From positions 124,001-188,000 of the forward strand of contig NZ_VDCZ01000005.1 in NCBI RefSeq assembly GCF_006491645.1: a stretch of 64,000 bases of DNA. Direction: 5' to 3'. This DNA comes from Flavobacterium profundi. GTDB taxonomy: Bacteria > Bacteroidota > Bacteroidia > Flavobacteriales > Flavobacteriaceae. The notes beneath the pieces are model-generated. The model made no database searches. It saw only the letters and a program-made list of their open reading frames with translations, and was not told where the DNA came from. Below are positions 56,622-64,000 of the stretch, one piece after another. The position numbers were made by a program, and so were the translations under genes. Position 1 is the stretch's first letter. Every line of letters begins with the position of its first letter.

Positions 56622-57575
56622 TTACAAACTATAATTGAAATTGACACTCCACCTATAATTAGCTTCCACATTTCCGCCTGTTAAATTTTGATGAATCGGC
56701 AACATGGCATTGGCTCCCAAAGAAAATCTATCTTTACCAATTTCAAAACCTATTTTCCCAAACAAAATAGCTCCTTCAGTATTTCTTACTTTTTGTTGGT
56801 GTTGGTAATTACTTTCATACACTTCTCCTGCAAAACCAAGCTGTGGCACAAAAGAAAAACTTTCGTTTGCTACAACATAAAAAAAGGTACCACCATAATT
56901 GAATTGGTTTCCAAAACGATAGTTTTTCTCATTCTCTGTCTTAATCGTATAATTCAACATTCCATTGAAACCGATTTGTTCTTTTCGCAGTATGTATTCT
57001 GTTGCTAGAATATAATCCCAACTTCCTGTTCCTAATTGGTAACTTGGATTCACGCTTCCATTGTTAGACTCATTGTACTTTCCTGTTGGTATTTTTACAC
57101 CACCACCAAGCAAAACATGATGTTTAAACGTTAAGGAATCCTTCTTTGTTTTTACAATCGAATAAAACCCTAAAGCTGTAAGATCACCTAGACCAGAAAT
57201 AGATTGGCTACCTGTATTTGATTCTCGATTATGAAATTGATACGGTAAAAGCAAAGACACTTGAATTTTAGTAGTAACTGGTATTCTTCCCCAAAGTTGA
57301 ATGGTGTTAAAATTTTCGGTATACCAAGGTGAATTGCTATACAAACCATCTGTACTTTGATAGGATTGATAAAAATAGCGGACTCCAACAAAATTTGGAT
57401 TTAACATTGAAGAAAAACCCATACTTCCACCACTCGCAGAACAACCGCAAGCATCACAATCTTCCAGTAATTTGTAATATCTTTTAAAAGGATTTTCCAA
57501 AGCCAAGCTATCCTTTTCAGTAGCATAAGTTATTGAAAAACCAATTATTAGAAATAATATTATTATTTTTTTCAT
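56622..57575 (-). CDS. predicted outer-membrane beta-barrel with N-terminal Cys cluster
   Basis: 317 residues. Signal peptide (about 1-18), a short N-terminal segment with C40, C43 and C45 (DCDACGCSASGGS) and then a beta-barrel-like body of alternating aromatic/polar strands ending in RWSVNFNYSL, a typical barrel C-terminus. GLGDLTALGFYSI and GGGVKIPTGKYN resemble transporter-like barrels of the MetA-pathway phenol/alkane or heavy-metal type, but no family is firmly recognised. It follows the diheme gene by 15 nt and is the last gene of the putative copper locus; the Cys cluster could bind metal. Confidence 0.8.
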   Translation of the reverse strand: MKKIIILFLIIGFSITYATEKDSLALENPFKRYYKLLEDCDACGCSASGGSMGFSSMLNPNFVGVRYFYQSYQSTDGLYSNSPWYTENFNTIQLWGRIPVTTKIQVSLLLPYQFHNRESNTGSQSISGLGDLTALGFYSIVKTKKDSLTFKHHVLLGGGVKIPTGKYNESNNGSVNPSYQLGTGSWDYILATEYILRKEQIGFNGMLNYTIKTENEKNYRFGNQFNYGGTFFYVVANESFSFVPQLGFAGEVYESNYQHQQKVRNTEGAILFGKIGFEIGKDRFSLGANAMLPIHQNLTGGNVEANYRWSVNFNYSL

Positions 57576-57590
57576 CTATATGTTTCATTT

Positions 57591-58628
57591 TTAAAATTCT
57601 GCAAAACGAGTATTCGTTAAAAACTCGTTATCGGTTAATGTTTTTAAGAAAGCAATAATTTTTACTTTTTCATCGTTTGTTAAGGGAATTCCTAAAACAC
57701 CATTTTGGTTTAGACTAGCATCCAAATTTTGTGTATTTACAACTCCATTGGCATAATGATCTAAAACAGCTTCTAAAGTAAAAAAACGACCATCGTGCAT
57801 ATAAGGTGCTGTTTTTTCTATATTACGCAAACTAGGCACTTTAAACGTGTATCTATCTTCTTCTTGCTCCGTTACACGATACCTGCCATTATCTTGAATT
57901 TGAGGATTAATAGACAACCCATTGTTTCGAAACGAATTATCTGTAAAAATATCAGTAGCATGACAACTTGCGCATTTTTGATTAAAAAGAGCATAACCTT
58001 CTAATTCCTCAGAAGTAAGCACTCCACCTTGTTCATTTCTTCTATATTTATCAAAACGCGAATTAGAAGAAGTTAGCATCGTCATAAATTGCGCTAACGC
58101 CTTTAACATGTTTTCACTGTTAATGGCACCATTTTCAAAAGCTTGTTGGTATAATTTTTTATATTCGGAATCATTTTGCATCATCGTAATAATATCTACA
58201 ATATTTCCATTCATTTCTACTTCATTAGAAATAGGATTCATAGACAACAATTCGATATGATTGGCTGCACCATCCCAGAAAAACTGGGTTTGGTACGCCA
58301 TATTTTGTATTGGTGGTGCATTACGTGTTCCAATACCTTCTCCCACACCATGACTAAAGGTATGCCCATGATGTGTAAAAGCATTTTCTTGGATATGACA
58401 AAAACCACACGCCACCACACCATCAGAAGCCAAACGACCATCATAGAAAATTTTTTTACCTAATTCGAAGCCTTTTTCTGTTAGAGGATTGTATTCCATA
58501 GTATAAACCAAAGGAGGAAAATTGCTTGGTACTTGATAATTTATGGGTATATTTTGATATTCCGCCTCTTTATCGGAACTACAGCTTACAAATAATAGTA
58601 AGACTGCAACAATTACTATTTTTTTCAT
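57591..58628 (-). CDS. diheme cytochrome c peroxidase/MauG-family lipoprotein (MbnH-like)
   Basis: 345 residues. Lipobox ending at C16 (LLLFVSC), then two heme c motifs: C74-GF-C77-H78 (VACGFCHIQ) and C219-AS-C222-H223 (KCASCHAT). The order and RNAPPIQNMAYQTQFFWDG match the CcpA/MauG family. In methanotrophs the relative MbnH oxidises a tryptophan of its partner MbnP to kynurenine, and here an MbnP-like gene lies directly upstream. A plain peroxidase role is the alternative. The 164-nt gap between the two genes contains repeat copy E. Confidence 0.88.
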   Translation of the reverse strand: MKKIVIVAVLLLFVSCSSDKEAEYQNIPINYQVPSNFPPLVYTMEYNPLTEKGFELGKKIFYDGRLASDGVVACGFCHIQENAFTHHGHTFSHGVGEGIGTRNAPPIQNMAYQTQFFWDGAANHIELLSMNPISNEVEMNGNIVDIITMMQNDSEYKKLYQQAFENGAINSENMLKALAQFMTMLTSSNSRFDKYRRNEQGGVLTSEELEGYALFNQKCASCHATDIFTDNSFRNNGLSINPQIQDNGRYRVTEQEEDRYTFKVPSLRNIEKTAPYMHDGRFFTLEAVLDHYANGVVNTQNLDASLNQNGVLGIPLTNDEKVKIIAFLKTLTDNEFLTNTRFAEF

Positions 58629-58640
58629 CTTTTTAGGATT

Positions 58641-58780
58641 TTAGCCCTGATTGAAAGAAATAGCCCAAAGGGTGTATCGTTATATTTTCTTATTTTTAAA
58701 AAGCGACCTAAGAAGCTCTTTTAAAAATTGTAGAGAATAAACGATACGACCGAGGACTAGTACTGTAAAGCAGGAATAGC
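58641..58780 (+). ncRNA. structured intergenic repeat, copy E (longest interior)
   Basis: TTAGCCCTGATTGAAAGAAATAG, then GTATCGTTATATTTTC (58673-58688), which pairs with GAGAATAAACGATAC (58733-58747) with one bulge, then a distant GCAGGA (58770-58775). CCTG pairs with CAGG. AGAAGCT (58711-58717) can also pair with AGCTTCT (58778-58784), as in copy B. Confidence 0.62.
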
Positions 58781-58792
58781 TTCTACTTCTAC

Positions 58793-59572
58793 TTAATCGT
58801 TGTGTACATGATGTACTTCAAACATGTTGGGTACATTATTCGCCATAATATTTTGCACTTTGGTACCGCCCATAACCATACCTCCTTCTTCGAAATTAAC
58901 CACAGTAGTTCCGTCGATGATGTCTTTTAAATTCGCCATAATATGAATTTGAGGTGTAATTGTAGAGCGCACCAAAGCGTTTTCAGGTAGATTTAAACTT
59001 ACTTCGGCATAATTGTAAATTTCCCCTGTTTTCCCAGTATGAACCATAAAACTGGCATCGGTAAAACTAGGTGATGTATACGTACCTTCGAATTTAACAA
59101 ACTTATATCCTGCGGCCCAAGACCAAGTCATACCTAGGGCATCCGCTCTTTCCCATAAGTTGCCTTGTCCTTCACCACCAACATTAAATTGAGCTTCATC
59201 AACCCCAATTCCAAAAGTGATTTTTGTATAGTTTGCAGCAGGAATATTAGGCAAAGAAAGCAAAGTACTAGCAGCATCTGACTCGTTAACAAAGAAATAG
59301 CTGTCGGATTTTGGCACTGTATAAATAGAACCATCTTCTTTCGTTAAAACTATATTACTTACAATATAAACTACATCAGTTACTTTAACTATTTCTCCAT
59401 TAGAATTTGTATAGGGTGTATTAAACGCAAAATTGGCATCGCCATAAATATTATCAAACTCTACTTTTAACGTTCCAGTAGCGTTAGTTGTGTCATCATC
59501 ATTGTTAGAACAAGAAAATAAGATAGTAGTAGCAACCCAAAGTATTGCTATATTTTTAATTAGGTTTTTCAT
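58793..59572 (-). CDS. MbnP-family copper-binding lipoprotein
   Basis: 259 residues. Lipobox ending at C21 (TTILFSC) and an Asn/Asp-rich linker, then the MbnP domain: TLKVEFDNIYGD, TDVVYIVSNIVLTKEDGS, GIGVDEAQFN, NLWERADALGMTWSWAAGYKFVKFEG (W140, W150, W152), and a C-terminus ending in EVHHVHND with three His. In characterised MbnP and the related CorA a tryptophan is converted to kynurenine and forms part of a copper site; the clustered Trp and His residues here fit. It precedes the MbnH-like diheme gene, so the pair is likely functional together. Confidence 0.88.
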   Translation of the reverse strand: MKNLIKNIAILWVATTILFSCSNNDDDTTNATGTLKVEFDNIYGDANFAFNTPYTNSNGEIVKVTDVVYIVSNIVLTKEDGSIYTVPKSDSYFFVNESDAASTLLSLPNIPAANYTKITFGIGVDEAQFNVGGEGQGNLWERADALGMTWSWAAGYKFVKFEGTYTSPSFTDASFMVHTGKTGEIYNYAEVSLNLPENALVRSTITPQIHIMANLKDIIDGTTVVNFEEGGMVMGGTKVQNIMANNVPNMFEVHHVHND

Positions 59573-59686
59573 CTATTAATTTTTAAATTGTATACATAAG
59601 TGATTGTTCCAAGGCAAAACCTTAGAAAATTTTAAACATGATAGTCCGCTGATTAATATTGAATTAATCAGTAATAATCAAAAAAA

Positions 59687-60061
59687 TTAAGAGATGCAAA
59701 TGGGAGGATGAAAGATGGAATATGTAGCAACAGATTGATACAAATTCTGATAGAAAACATCTTTTTCTTGTATTAAAAAGAAATTTTCAAAAAGAATATT
59801 CAATCTTTCTATTTCATTACAAAATAAGACTTCGATTTCTTGATGTCCATTTTTTTTGTTGGATGAAATAGGTTTTTCGGATTCTGAAGCTTTAGCAAGC
59901 TCTTTGGCTAAATGACATTTACCATTACATTTTAGTTCTGGTTTAGTTACATTTTCGCATAATTCTGTTGCTATATATTCATAATTAACAATATAATCCA
60001 ATACTGGAATTACTGGTTTTACCAGTATAAATAATGCTAAAAGGAACATTGCTTTTTTCAC
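59687..60061 (-). CDS. small membrane or secreted protein with C-x9-C-x3-CH motif
   Basis: 124 residues from GTG 60061. N-terminal hydrophobic helix (about 4-20), then an extracytoplasmic part with ATELCENVTKPELKCNGKCHLAKELA (C35, C45, C49, H50) and a C-terminal HPPICIS. The Cys/His motif looks like a soft-metal (copper) site. It leads the set of four same-strand genes ending at 56622. A longer frame from 60109 contains the TATATTTG promoter element (60066-60073) and is rejected; ATG 60049 is an alternative start. I recognise the motif from copper-linked genes of Bacteroidota but no named family. Confidence 0.72.
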   Translation of the reverse strand: MKKAMFLLALFILVKPVIPVLDYIVNYEYIATELCENVTKPELKCNGKCHLAKELAKASESEKPISSNKKNGHQEIEVLFCNEIERLNILFENFFLIQEKDVFYQNLYQSVATYSIFHPPICIS

Positions 60062-60065
60062 GAAA

Positions 60066-60073
60066 CAAATATA
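60066..60073 (-). promoter_or_regulatory. -7 promoter element of the putative copper operon
   Basis: Minus-strand TATATTTG ending 4 nt before GTG 60061, giving a leaderless or very short leader. Confidence 0.45.
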
Positions 60074-60180
60074 CGTATTGCCAACAGAAAGATTTATGAT
60101 ATTCGTCATTTTTTTTTAGATCAATTAAACCTTTTAAAATTTTAAACATCTAATGGATATAAACATTAAAAAAAAGAATT

Positions 60181-60603
60181 ATGAGAACAAGAATGTTAGC
60201 ATTGGTTTTAGCTTTTAGTACAATTACTATAGCACAAAACAGAGAAATGAAAAGAGAAAAATTAAGTTCAGAAGAAAAAGTAGCGAAACAGTTAGAAAAA
60301 ATGACCTCTGACTTGAGTCTTACAAATGAGCAACAAGAAAAGTTAAAACCTATTCTAGAAGCTCAAATGAAAAACAGAGAAAAGAAAATGGAAGAGGTGA
60401 AAGAAGCTAGAGCTAAAGAAGAAAAAAAATCGAAAGAAGAGCGCGCTAAAAGAAGAGAAGAAATGAAAGCCAATCAAGACTCTTTTAAAGAGGACATGTC
60501 TAAAATTTTAACACCTGAACAATTTGAGAATTGGGAGAAAATTCAAGAAAGCAGAAAAGAAAAAGCAAAGGAGCATTTAAAAGAAAAAAGAGCTCGTCAC
60601 TAA
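60181..60603 (+). CDS. Spy/CpxP-like secreted helical protein
   Basis: 140 residues. Signal peptide (about 1-18, ending in TIAQ), then a highly charged helical body with LSLTNEQQEKLKPIL and ILTPEQFENWEKI, the two LTxxQ motifs of Spy/CpxP periplasmic chaperones. Such proteins bind unfolded proteins and often respond to metal stress, including copper. The gene diverges from the MbnP/MbnH-like genes, which supports a shared context but does not prove it. The long Lys/Glu/Arg-rich middle is unusual in length. Confidence 0.82.
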   Translation: MRTRMLALVLAFSTITIAQNREMKREKLSSEEKVAKQLEKMTSDLSLTNEQQEKLKPILEAQMKNREKKMEEVKEARAKEEKKSKEERAKRREEMKANQDSFKEDMSKILTPEQFENWEKIQESRKEKAKEHLKEKRARH

Positions 60604-60619
60604 ATAAATAATCTTTTTT

Positions 60620-60650
60620 TTGGTTTAAAGCTAAAATTAATTTAGATTTG
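60620..60650 (+). promoter_or_regulatory. promoter of the 60681 gene
   Basis: TTG (60620-60622), 20-nt spacer, TAGATTTG (60643-60650), 30 nt before the ATG. Confidence 0.6.
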
Positions 60651-60680
60651 GTGTTATAATTTTAAAAATTCTATTAAAAT

Positions 60681-61016
60681 ATGAAACAAATACTATCAAT
60701 TTTAGTACTATCATTTATGTTTAGTGTAAGTTCTTTTGCTCAAGAAAAAAGCTTTGCAAAATTTGACAGAGAGCAAATGATTAAAGATACTAACGAAATG
60801 GTAACTTATTTAGAACTTGATAATAATTTTAAACAATCACTTTTTCAATTAGTGGATATGCGTATTGAAAGCGTTGGAACAGCTACTAATTTGGAAGAAG
60901 CTAAGAAAATTAATTCTCAGTTCAACAATAAAATTCTAGCGGGTCTATCAAAAGAAAAAAGAGAGAAACTTTTAGAAAACAAAGCATTGCACAAAAAAAT
61001 AATCTTAGAACTTTAA
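60681..61016 (+). CDS. small secreted helical protein, function unknown
   Basis: 111 residues with a signal peptide (about 1-20, ending in SFAQ) and an all-helical mature part (DTNEMVTYLELDNNFKQSLFQLVDMRIESVG ... SKEKREKLLENKALHKKIILEL). No cysteine or metal motif. It resembles the Spy-like neighbour in size and composition but lacks clear LTxxQ motifs, so it may be a divergent relative. It has its own promoter and ends at a terminator shared with hemL. Confidence 0.72.
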   Translation: MKQILSILVLSFMFSVSSFAQEKSFAKFDREQMIKDTNEMVTYLELDNNFKQSLFQLVDMRIESVGTATNLEEAKKINSQFNNKILAGLSKEKREKLLENKALHKKIILEL

Positions 61017-61038
61017 GGCTATTTCTTTAAGAATACAA

Positions 61039-61070
61039 AAAATGGGGTTTTACAGCCCCATTTTATTTTA
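61039..61070 (+). terminator. bidirectional terminator between the 60681 gene and hemL
   Basis: AAAATGGGG / CCCCATTTT with an 8-nt loop, T-rich on both strands, between convergent genes. Confidence 0.86.
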
Positions 61071-61083
61071 TATATAACTTACA

Positions 61084-62367
61084 TTATTTTGCCGTAACTT
61101 CTTGAATAACTTGGATAGTGTAATCTAAGTCTTCGTAAGTTAAAGCATCCGTTATAAACCACGTTTCGTAGGCAGATGGCGCTATATAGATTCCTTTAGC
61201 CAATAAGTCATGGAAAAACTTTTTAAAATGATCATTATCGCCATTTTTAGCTGTTTCAAAATCATATACAGGATTCGCATCGAAATGAACTGAAATCATC
61301 GAGCCCACTCTATTAATTGTAAAAACAACTTGATTATCTTGTAAAACCTTACGAATTCCTTTTTCTAAATAAGCAGTCTTATCTTCTAATCTTTTGAAAA
61401 TTTCTTGATCCTCCTGGAGTGCTTTCAACATTTCATAACCTGCAGCCATAGCTAATGGATTTCCAGATAAAGTTCCTGCTTGATATACTGGTCCTAAAGG
61501 TGAAAGATAATTCATAATTTCGTTTCTAGCAGCAAAAGCTCCTACCGGTAAACCTCCTCCAATCACTTTACCAAAACAAACAATGTCTGCCTTTACTTGA
61601 TACAATTCCTGAGCACCACCTCTTGCTAATCGAAACCCTGTCATTACTTCATCAAAAACAAGCAGTGCACCATTTTCAGAACAAACTTCTCTTAGCTGTT
61701 TTAAAAAGTCTTTTTTGGGTGGAATGCAACCCATATTTCCAGCTACAGGTTCTATAATTAATGCAGCAATTTCACCTTTATTCGCTTCAAACAACTGTTT
61801 TACATTATCAATATCATTATATTTAGCCAATAAAGTATCTTTAGCAGTTCCTGCTGTTACTCCAGGACTATTAGGTACTCCAAAAGTACTTGCTCCACTA
61901 CCTGCAGCAATTAGAAAAGAATCAGAATGCCCATGGTAACAGCCAGAAAATTTAATTATTTTTTCTCTTTTAGTAAACCCTCTTGCTAAACGAATGGCAC
62001 TCATACAAGCTTCTGTTCCTGAACTCACGAAACGAATTTTGTCGATATTTGGAACCATCGATACCGCTAAAGCTGCAATTTTAGTTTCTAATTCAGTAGG
62101 AGTACCAAAAGAAGTTCCTTTTTTAGCTTTTTCAATAACTGCACTAACAACAGGTTCATAGGCATGACCTAGAATCATTGGTCCCCATGAGTTAATGTAA
62201 TCTATATACTTATTTCCATCCTCATCATATAAATAAGCTCCTTTAGCTTCTTTAACAAAAATAGGAGTACCTCCTACCGCTTTAAATGCTCTAACTGGTG
62301 AGTTAACTCCGCCTGGAATAACTTCATTAGCTTCAACAAACAGTTGATTACTTCTTTTGTATAACAT
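61084..62367 (-). CDS. hemL: glutamate-1-semialdehyde 2,1-aminomutase
   Basis: 427 residues. PLP enzyme turning glutamate-1-semialdehyde into 5-aminolevulinate for heme. Motifs: the start [49 protein letters not shown] and the PLP-lysine K267 in [14 protein letters not shown]. It overlaps the stop of the glucosaminidase gene by 1 nt, so it is coupled to that transcript and presumably not heme-specific in its regulation. Confidence 0.98.
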   Translation of the reverse strand: MLYKRSNQLFVEANEVIPGGVNSPVRAFKAVGGTPIFVKEAKGAYLYDEDGNKYIDYINSWGPMILGHAYEPVVSAVIEKAKKGTSFGTPTELETKIAALAVSMVPNIDKIRFVSSGTEACMSAIRLARGFTKREKIIKFSGCYHGHSDSFLIAAGSGASTFGVPNSPGVTAGTAKDTLLAKYNDIDNVKQLFEANKGEIAALIIEPVAGNMGCIPPKKDFLKQLREVCSENGALLVFDEVMTGFRLARGGAQELYQVKADIVCFGKVIGGGLPVGAFAARNEIMNYLSPLGPVYQAGTLSGNPLAMAAGYEMLKALQEDQEIFKRLEDKTAYLEKGIRKVLQDNQVVFTINRVGSMISVHFDANPVYDFETAKNGDNDHFKKFFHDLLAKGIYIAPSAYETWFITDALTYEDLDYTIQVIQEVTAK

Positions 62368-63233
62368 TATTTTATTTTTATTTTTTGACCAATTGCTAAT
62401 GTATTATCTTTTAATCCATTAATTTTTTTAAGTTCTTCTACAGATAAATTAAACTTTTTAGACAGCGAATACAATGTATCACCTTGTTGTATGATATAAA
62501 GTACTATTGGCTCATATTCAGATTTATCCTCTTGAGCTATAAAATCTTTTTTTGATTTATCTCTTTGTAAAACTTCATTATCGTATTGATCTAATTCATA
62601 CCTTTCAATGATACCAATTAGTTTTGCAGGATATTTTGGATCTGTAGCATAACCCGCTGCCTTAAGTCCTCTAGCCCAACCTTTGAAATCACCTTTATCC
62701 AATTCAAATAATTTATTATACCTGCTTCTTGAAGTTAAAAACAAAGAATGATCTCTGTAGGAATCTGCAGGATCTTGATACTTTCTAAAACATTCCTGAG
62801 CAGCGTCATCATCATGTGTAATAGAGGGTCCATTCCATTCTTTATGACATTTTATTCCAAAATGATTGTTTGCTTCTTTACACAATCTTCCATTCCCTGC
62901 ACCAGATTCTAAAATACCTTGTGCCAAAATTATACTTGCAGGAATTCCATACTGTTGCATATTTTGTTTGGCAACTTCTTTAAACGAATCGATGTAAGCA
63001 TTCACATTACTATAAGTAACAGAAACTTTTGAAGTTGCTTCCAACTCTTCTTTTTCTTCTGTTTTTTCTTGTATAATAGGTTTCGTACTAATAATAGGGC
63101 TCGTATTTCTTGTAGTGTTGCCATTTCTAGTTGTAACTGTTCTATTTTTAGCAGTTGTACTTCTTTTATTTTTTGAAGAACCACAGCTAAAAACAAGAAA
63201 GGCTACAGCTAAATAAATTATTTTCTTCATCAT
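62367..63233 (-). CDS. lipoprotein glucosaminidase with LysM domain
   Basis: 288 residues. Lipobox ending at C17 (AVAFLVFSC), a Ser/Thr/Asn/Arg-rich linker, a glucosaminidase (GH73-type) domain with the catalytic Glu in [14 protein letters not shown] and [11 protein letters not shown], and a C-terminal LysM ([31 protein letters not shown]). It cuts the glycan strands of peptidoglycan at the outer-membrane or periplasm face. It overlaps the upstream PLP gene by 4 nt and hemL by 1 nt. Confidence 0.94.
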   Translation of the reverse strand: MMKKIIYLAVAFLVFSCGSSKNKRSTTAKNRTVTTRNGNTTRNTSPIISTKPIIQEKTEEKEELEATSKVSVTYSNVNAYIDSFKEVAKQNMQQYGIPASIILAQGILESGAGNGRLCKEANNHFGIKCHKEWNGPSITHDDDAAQECFRKYQDPADSYRDHSLFLTSRSRYNKLFELDKGDFKGWARGLKAAGYATDPKYPAKLIGIIERYELDQYDNEVLQRDKSKKDFIAQEDKSEYEPIVLYIIQQGDTLYSLSKKFNLSVEELKKINGLKDNTLAIGQKIKIK

Positions 63234-64000
63234 GCGTATTGTAATAGCTCTTTATTTTTCTTTTCTCTAATTTGATTTATTCCTTTAATACCTTGAAGTC
63301 CTCCCGTATGAATCAATAAAATTTTGCTGTTATCAAGAAATTCTCTCTTTTGAATCATATCTAAAACTCCAAACATCATTTTCCCTGTATAAATTGGATC
63401 TAATGGAATTGAGGTTGATTTGTAAAAATCATTTAAAAAAGCAATCAGTCCATCCGTTACCTTTCCGTAACCGCCAAAATGATACTCTGAATTCATGGTC
63501 CAATTCTTTTTGGTCACAAAATTACAAATTACATCAGACAAAAAATTACCTTTTAATGCTGAAAAACCTACTATTTTTTGATTTTCTTTGGACGAATTAA
63601 TAATTCCAGATATTGTTCCTCCTGTACCAACCGCACAACAAACATAATCGAAATCGCTATCCATAGGCTCTAAAATTTCTTCACAACCTTTAATTGCTAA
63701 TGAATTAGTACCTCCTTCAGGCAAAATATAACATCCTACATAACGTTGCTTTATATCATTTAAATAGCCTACTTCTTCTTTTTGGGCATACATAGATCTT
63801 GAAACAAATTCGAATTCCATACCAAACTCTTTTGCTAGAGATAACGTTGGATTTTCAAATAACTTATCTTTCCATTCTTCTCCTCTTATGATACCTACAG
63901 TTGCAATACCATATTCTTTCCCAGCTGCAGCAGTAGCAAGAATGTGATTGGAAAAAGCTCCCCCAAAAGTAATGAGCATTTTTGACTCTATTTTAAGCGC
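63230..64000 (-). CDS. PLP enzyme, ACC deaminase/D-cysteine desulfhydrase family (N-terminus cut by window edge)
   Basis: At least 257 residues; the frame is open to the edge at 64000 and the N-terminus, with the PLP lysine region, is missing. Visible: MLITFGGAFSNHILATAAAG (the family's substrate/PLP loop), CYILPEGGTNSLAIKGCEEI, CCAVGTGGTISG for phosphate, and the C-terminal YTGKMMFGVLDMI and ILLIHTGGLQGIKG. Members turn over 1-aminocyclopropane-1-carboxylate or D-cysteine; which one is not resolved. It overlaps the glucosaminidase gene by 4 nt. Confidence 0.9.
   Translation of the reverse strand, partial: ALKIESKMLITFGGAFSNHILATAAAGKEYGIATVGIIRGEEWKDKLFENPTLSLAKEFGMEFEFVSRSMYAQKEEVGYLNDIKQRYVGCYILPEGGTNSLAIKGCEEILEPMDSDFDYVCCAVGTGGTISGIINSSKENQKIVGFSALKGNFLSDVICNFVTKKNWTMNSEYHFGGYGKVTDGLIAFLNDFYKSTSIPLDPIYTGKMMFGVLDMIQKREFLDNSKILLIHTGGLQGIKGINQIREKKNKELLQYA

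Noticed and set aside
1..64000. CRISPR arrays, insertion sequences, prophage genes
   Set aside because: No regularly spaced repeats, transposase motifs or phage structural genes were seen on either strand.

Overview
The window is AT-rich chromosomal DNA from a member of the Bacteroidota, most likely Flavobacterium or a close relative in Flavobacteriaceae. Evidence: promoters of the Bacteroidota type (TAnnTTTG at -7, sometimes TTG about 18 nt upstream) precede at least twenty genes; Shine-Dalgarno sequences are almost absent except before rpsU; there is a SusC/SusD pair, a secreted protease with a type IX secretion (T9SS) sorting tail, a DUF2851 protein, a Porin_10-type protein, and the gene order tRNA-Thr/Tyr/Thr-tuf-tRNA-Trp-secE-nusG-rplKAJL-rpoBC. 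I see no insertion sequence, prophage, CRISPR array or rRNA operon.

Layout. 1-5 kb: mutL (cut by the edge), ribH, a TPR membrane protein, recF and murB. 5-9.3 kb: a small Cys protein, a glycosyltransferase, an ECF-type sigma factor, an MFS transporter and lipA. 9.3-20.3 kb: a DUF4139 surface protein carrying a SusC-like insert, a GAPDH, a hybrid histidine kinase, punA-lpxK, a Nif3-like protein, a coiled-coil protein whose zinc ribbon has lost all its cysteines, rluF, a GNAT enzyme and a DUF3467 protein. 20.3-35 kb: the long minus-strand transcription/translation block (rpoC, rpoB, rplL, rplJ, rplA, rplK, nusG, secE, tuf, four tRNAs, hpf, a tyrosine recombinase, rpsU). 35-42.5 kb: acyl-CoA dehydrogenase, a helix-hairpin-helix protein, an NSS transporter with its 52-residue MetS-type small subunit, a PspC protein, DUF2851 and cystathionine beta-synthase. 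42.6-52.3 kb: outer-membrane and secreted proteins (putative porin, subtilase, SusC-SusD-lipoprotein operon). 52.5-56.6 kb: rnhB, lipB, a lipoprotein and lysS. 56.6-61 kb: a probable copper-handling locus (Cys/His membrane protein, MbnP-like lipoprotein, MbnH/MauG-like diheme lipoprotein, beta-barrel with a Cys cluster), diverging from two small secreted helical proteins, the first Spy/CpxP-like. 61-64 kb: hemL, a LysM glucosaminidase and a PLP-dependent desulfhydrase/deaminase that runs off the edge.

The most notable non-coding signal is a family of five intergenic elements (about 18.4, 35.1, 42.5, 54.7 and 58.6 kb), all in the same orientation. They share two conserved blocks (AGCCCTGAT..GAAG..ATCC and GATA....GCAGGA) that base-pair with compensatory changes around variable stems. 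They look like a structured RNA family, perhaps the described Flavo-1 motif, which I cannot confirm here. Other points worth a look are the isolated strong Shine-Dalgarno of rpsU, the MbnP/MbnH-like copper locus, the SusC-like segment inside the DUF4139 protein, promoters built into terminators or overlapping each other, and two genes whose apparent TTG start lies inside the promoter.
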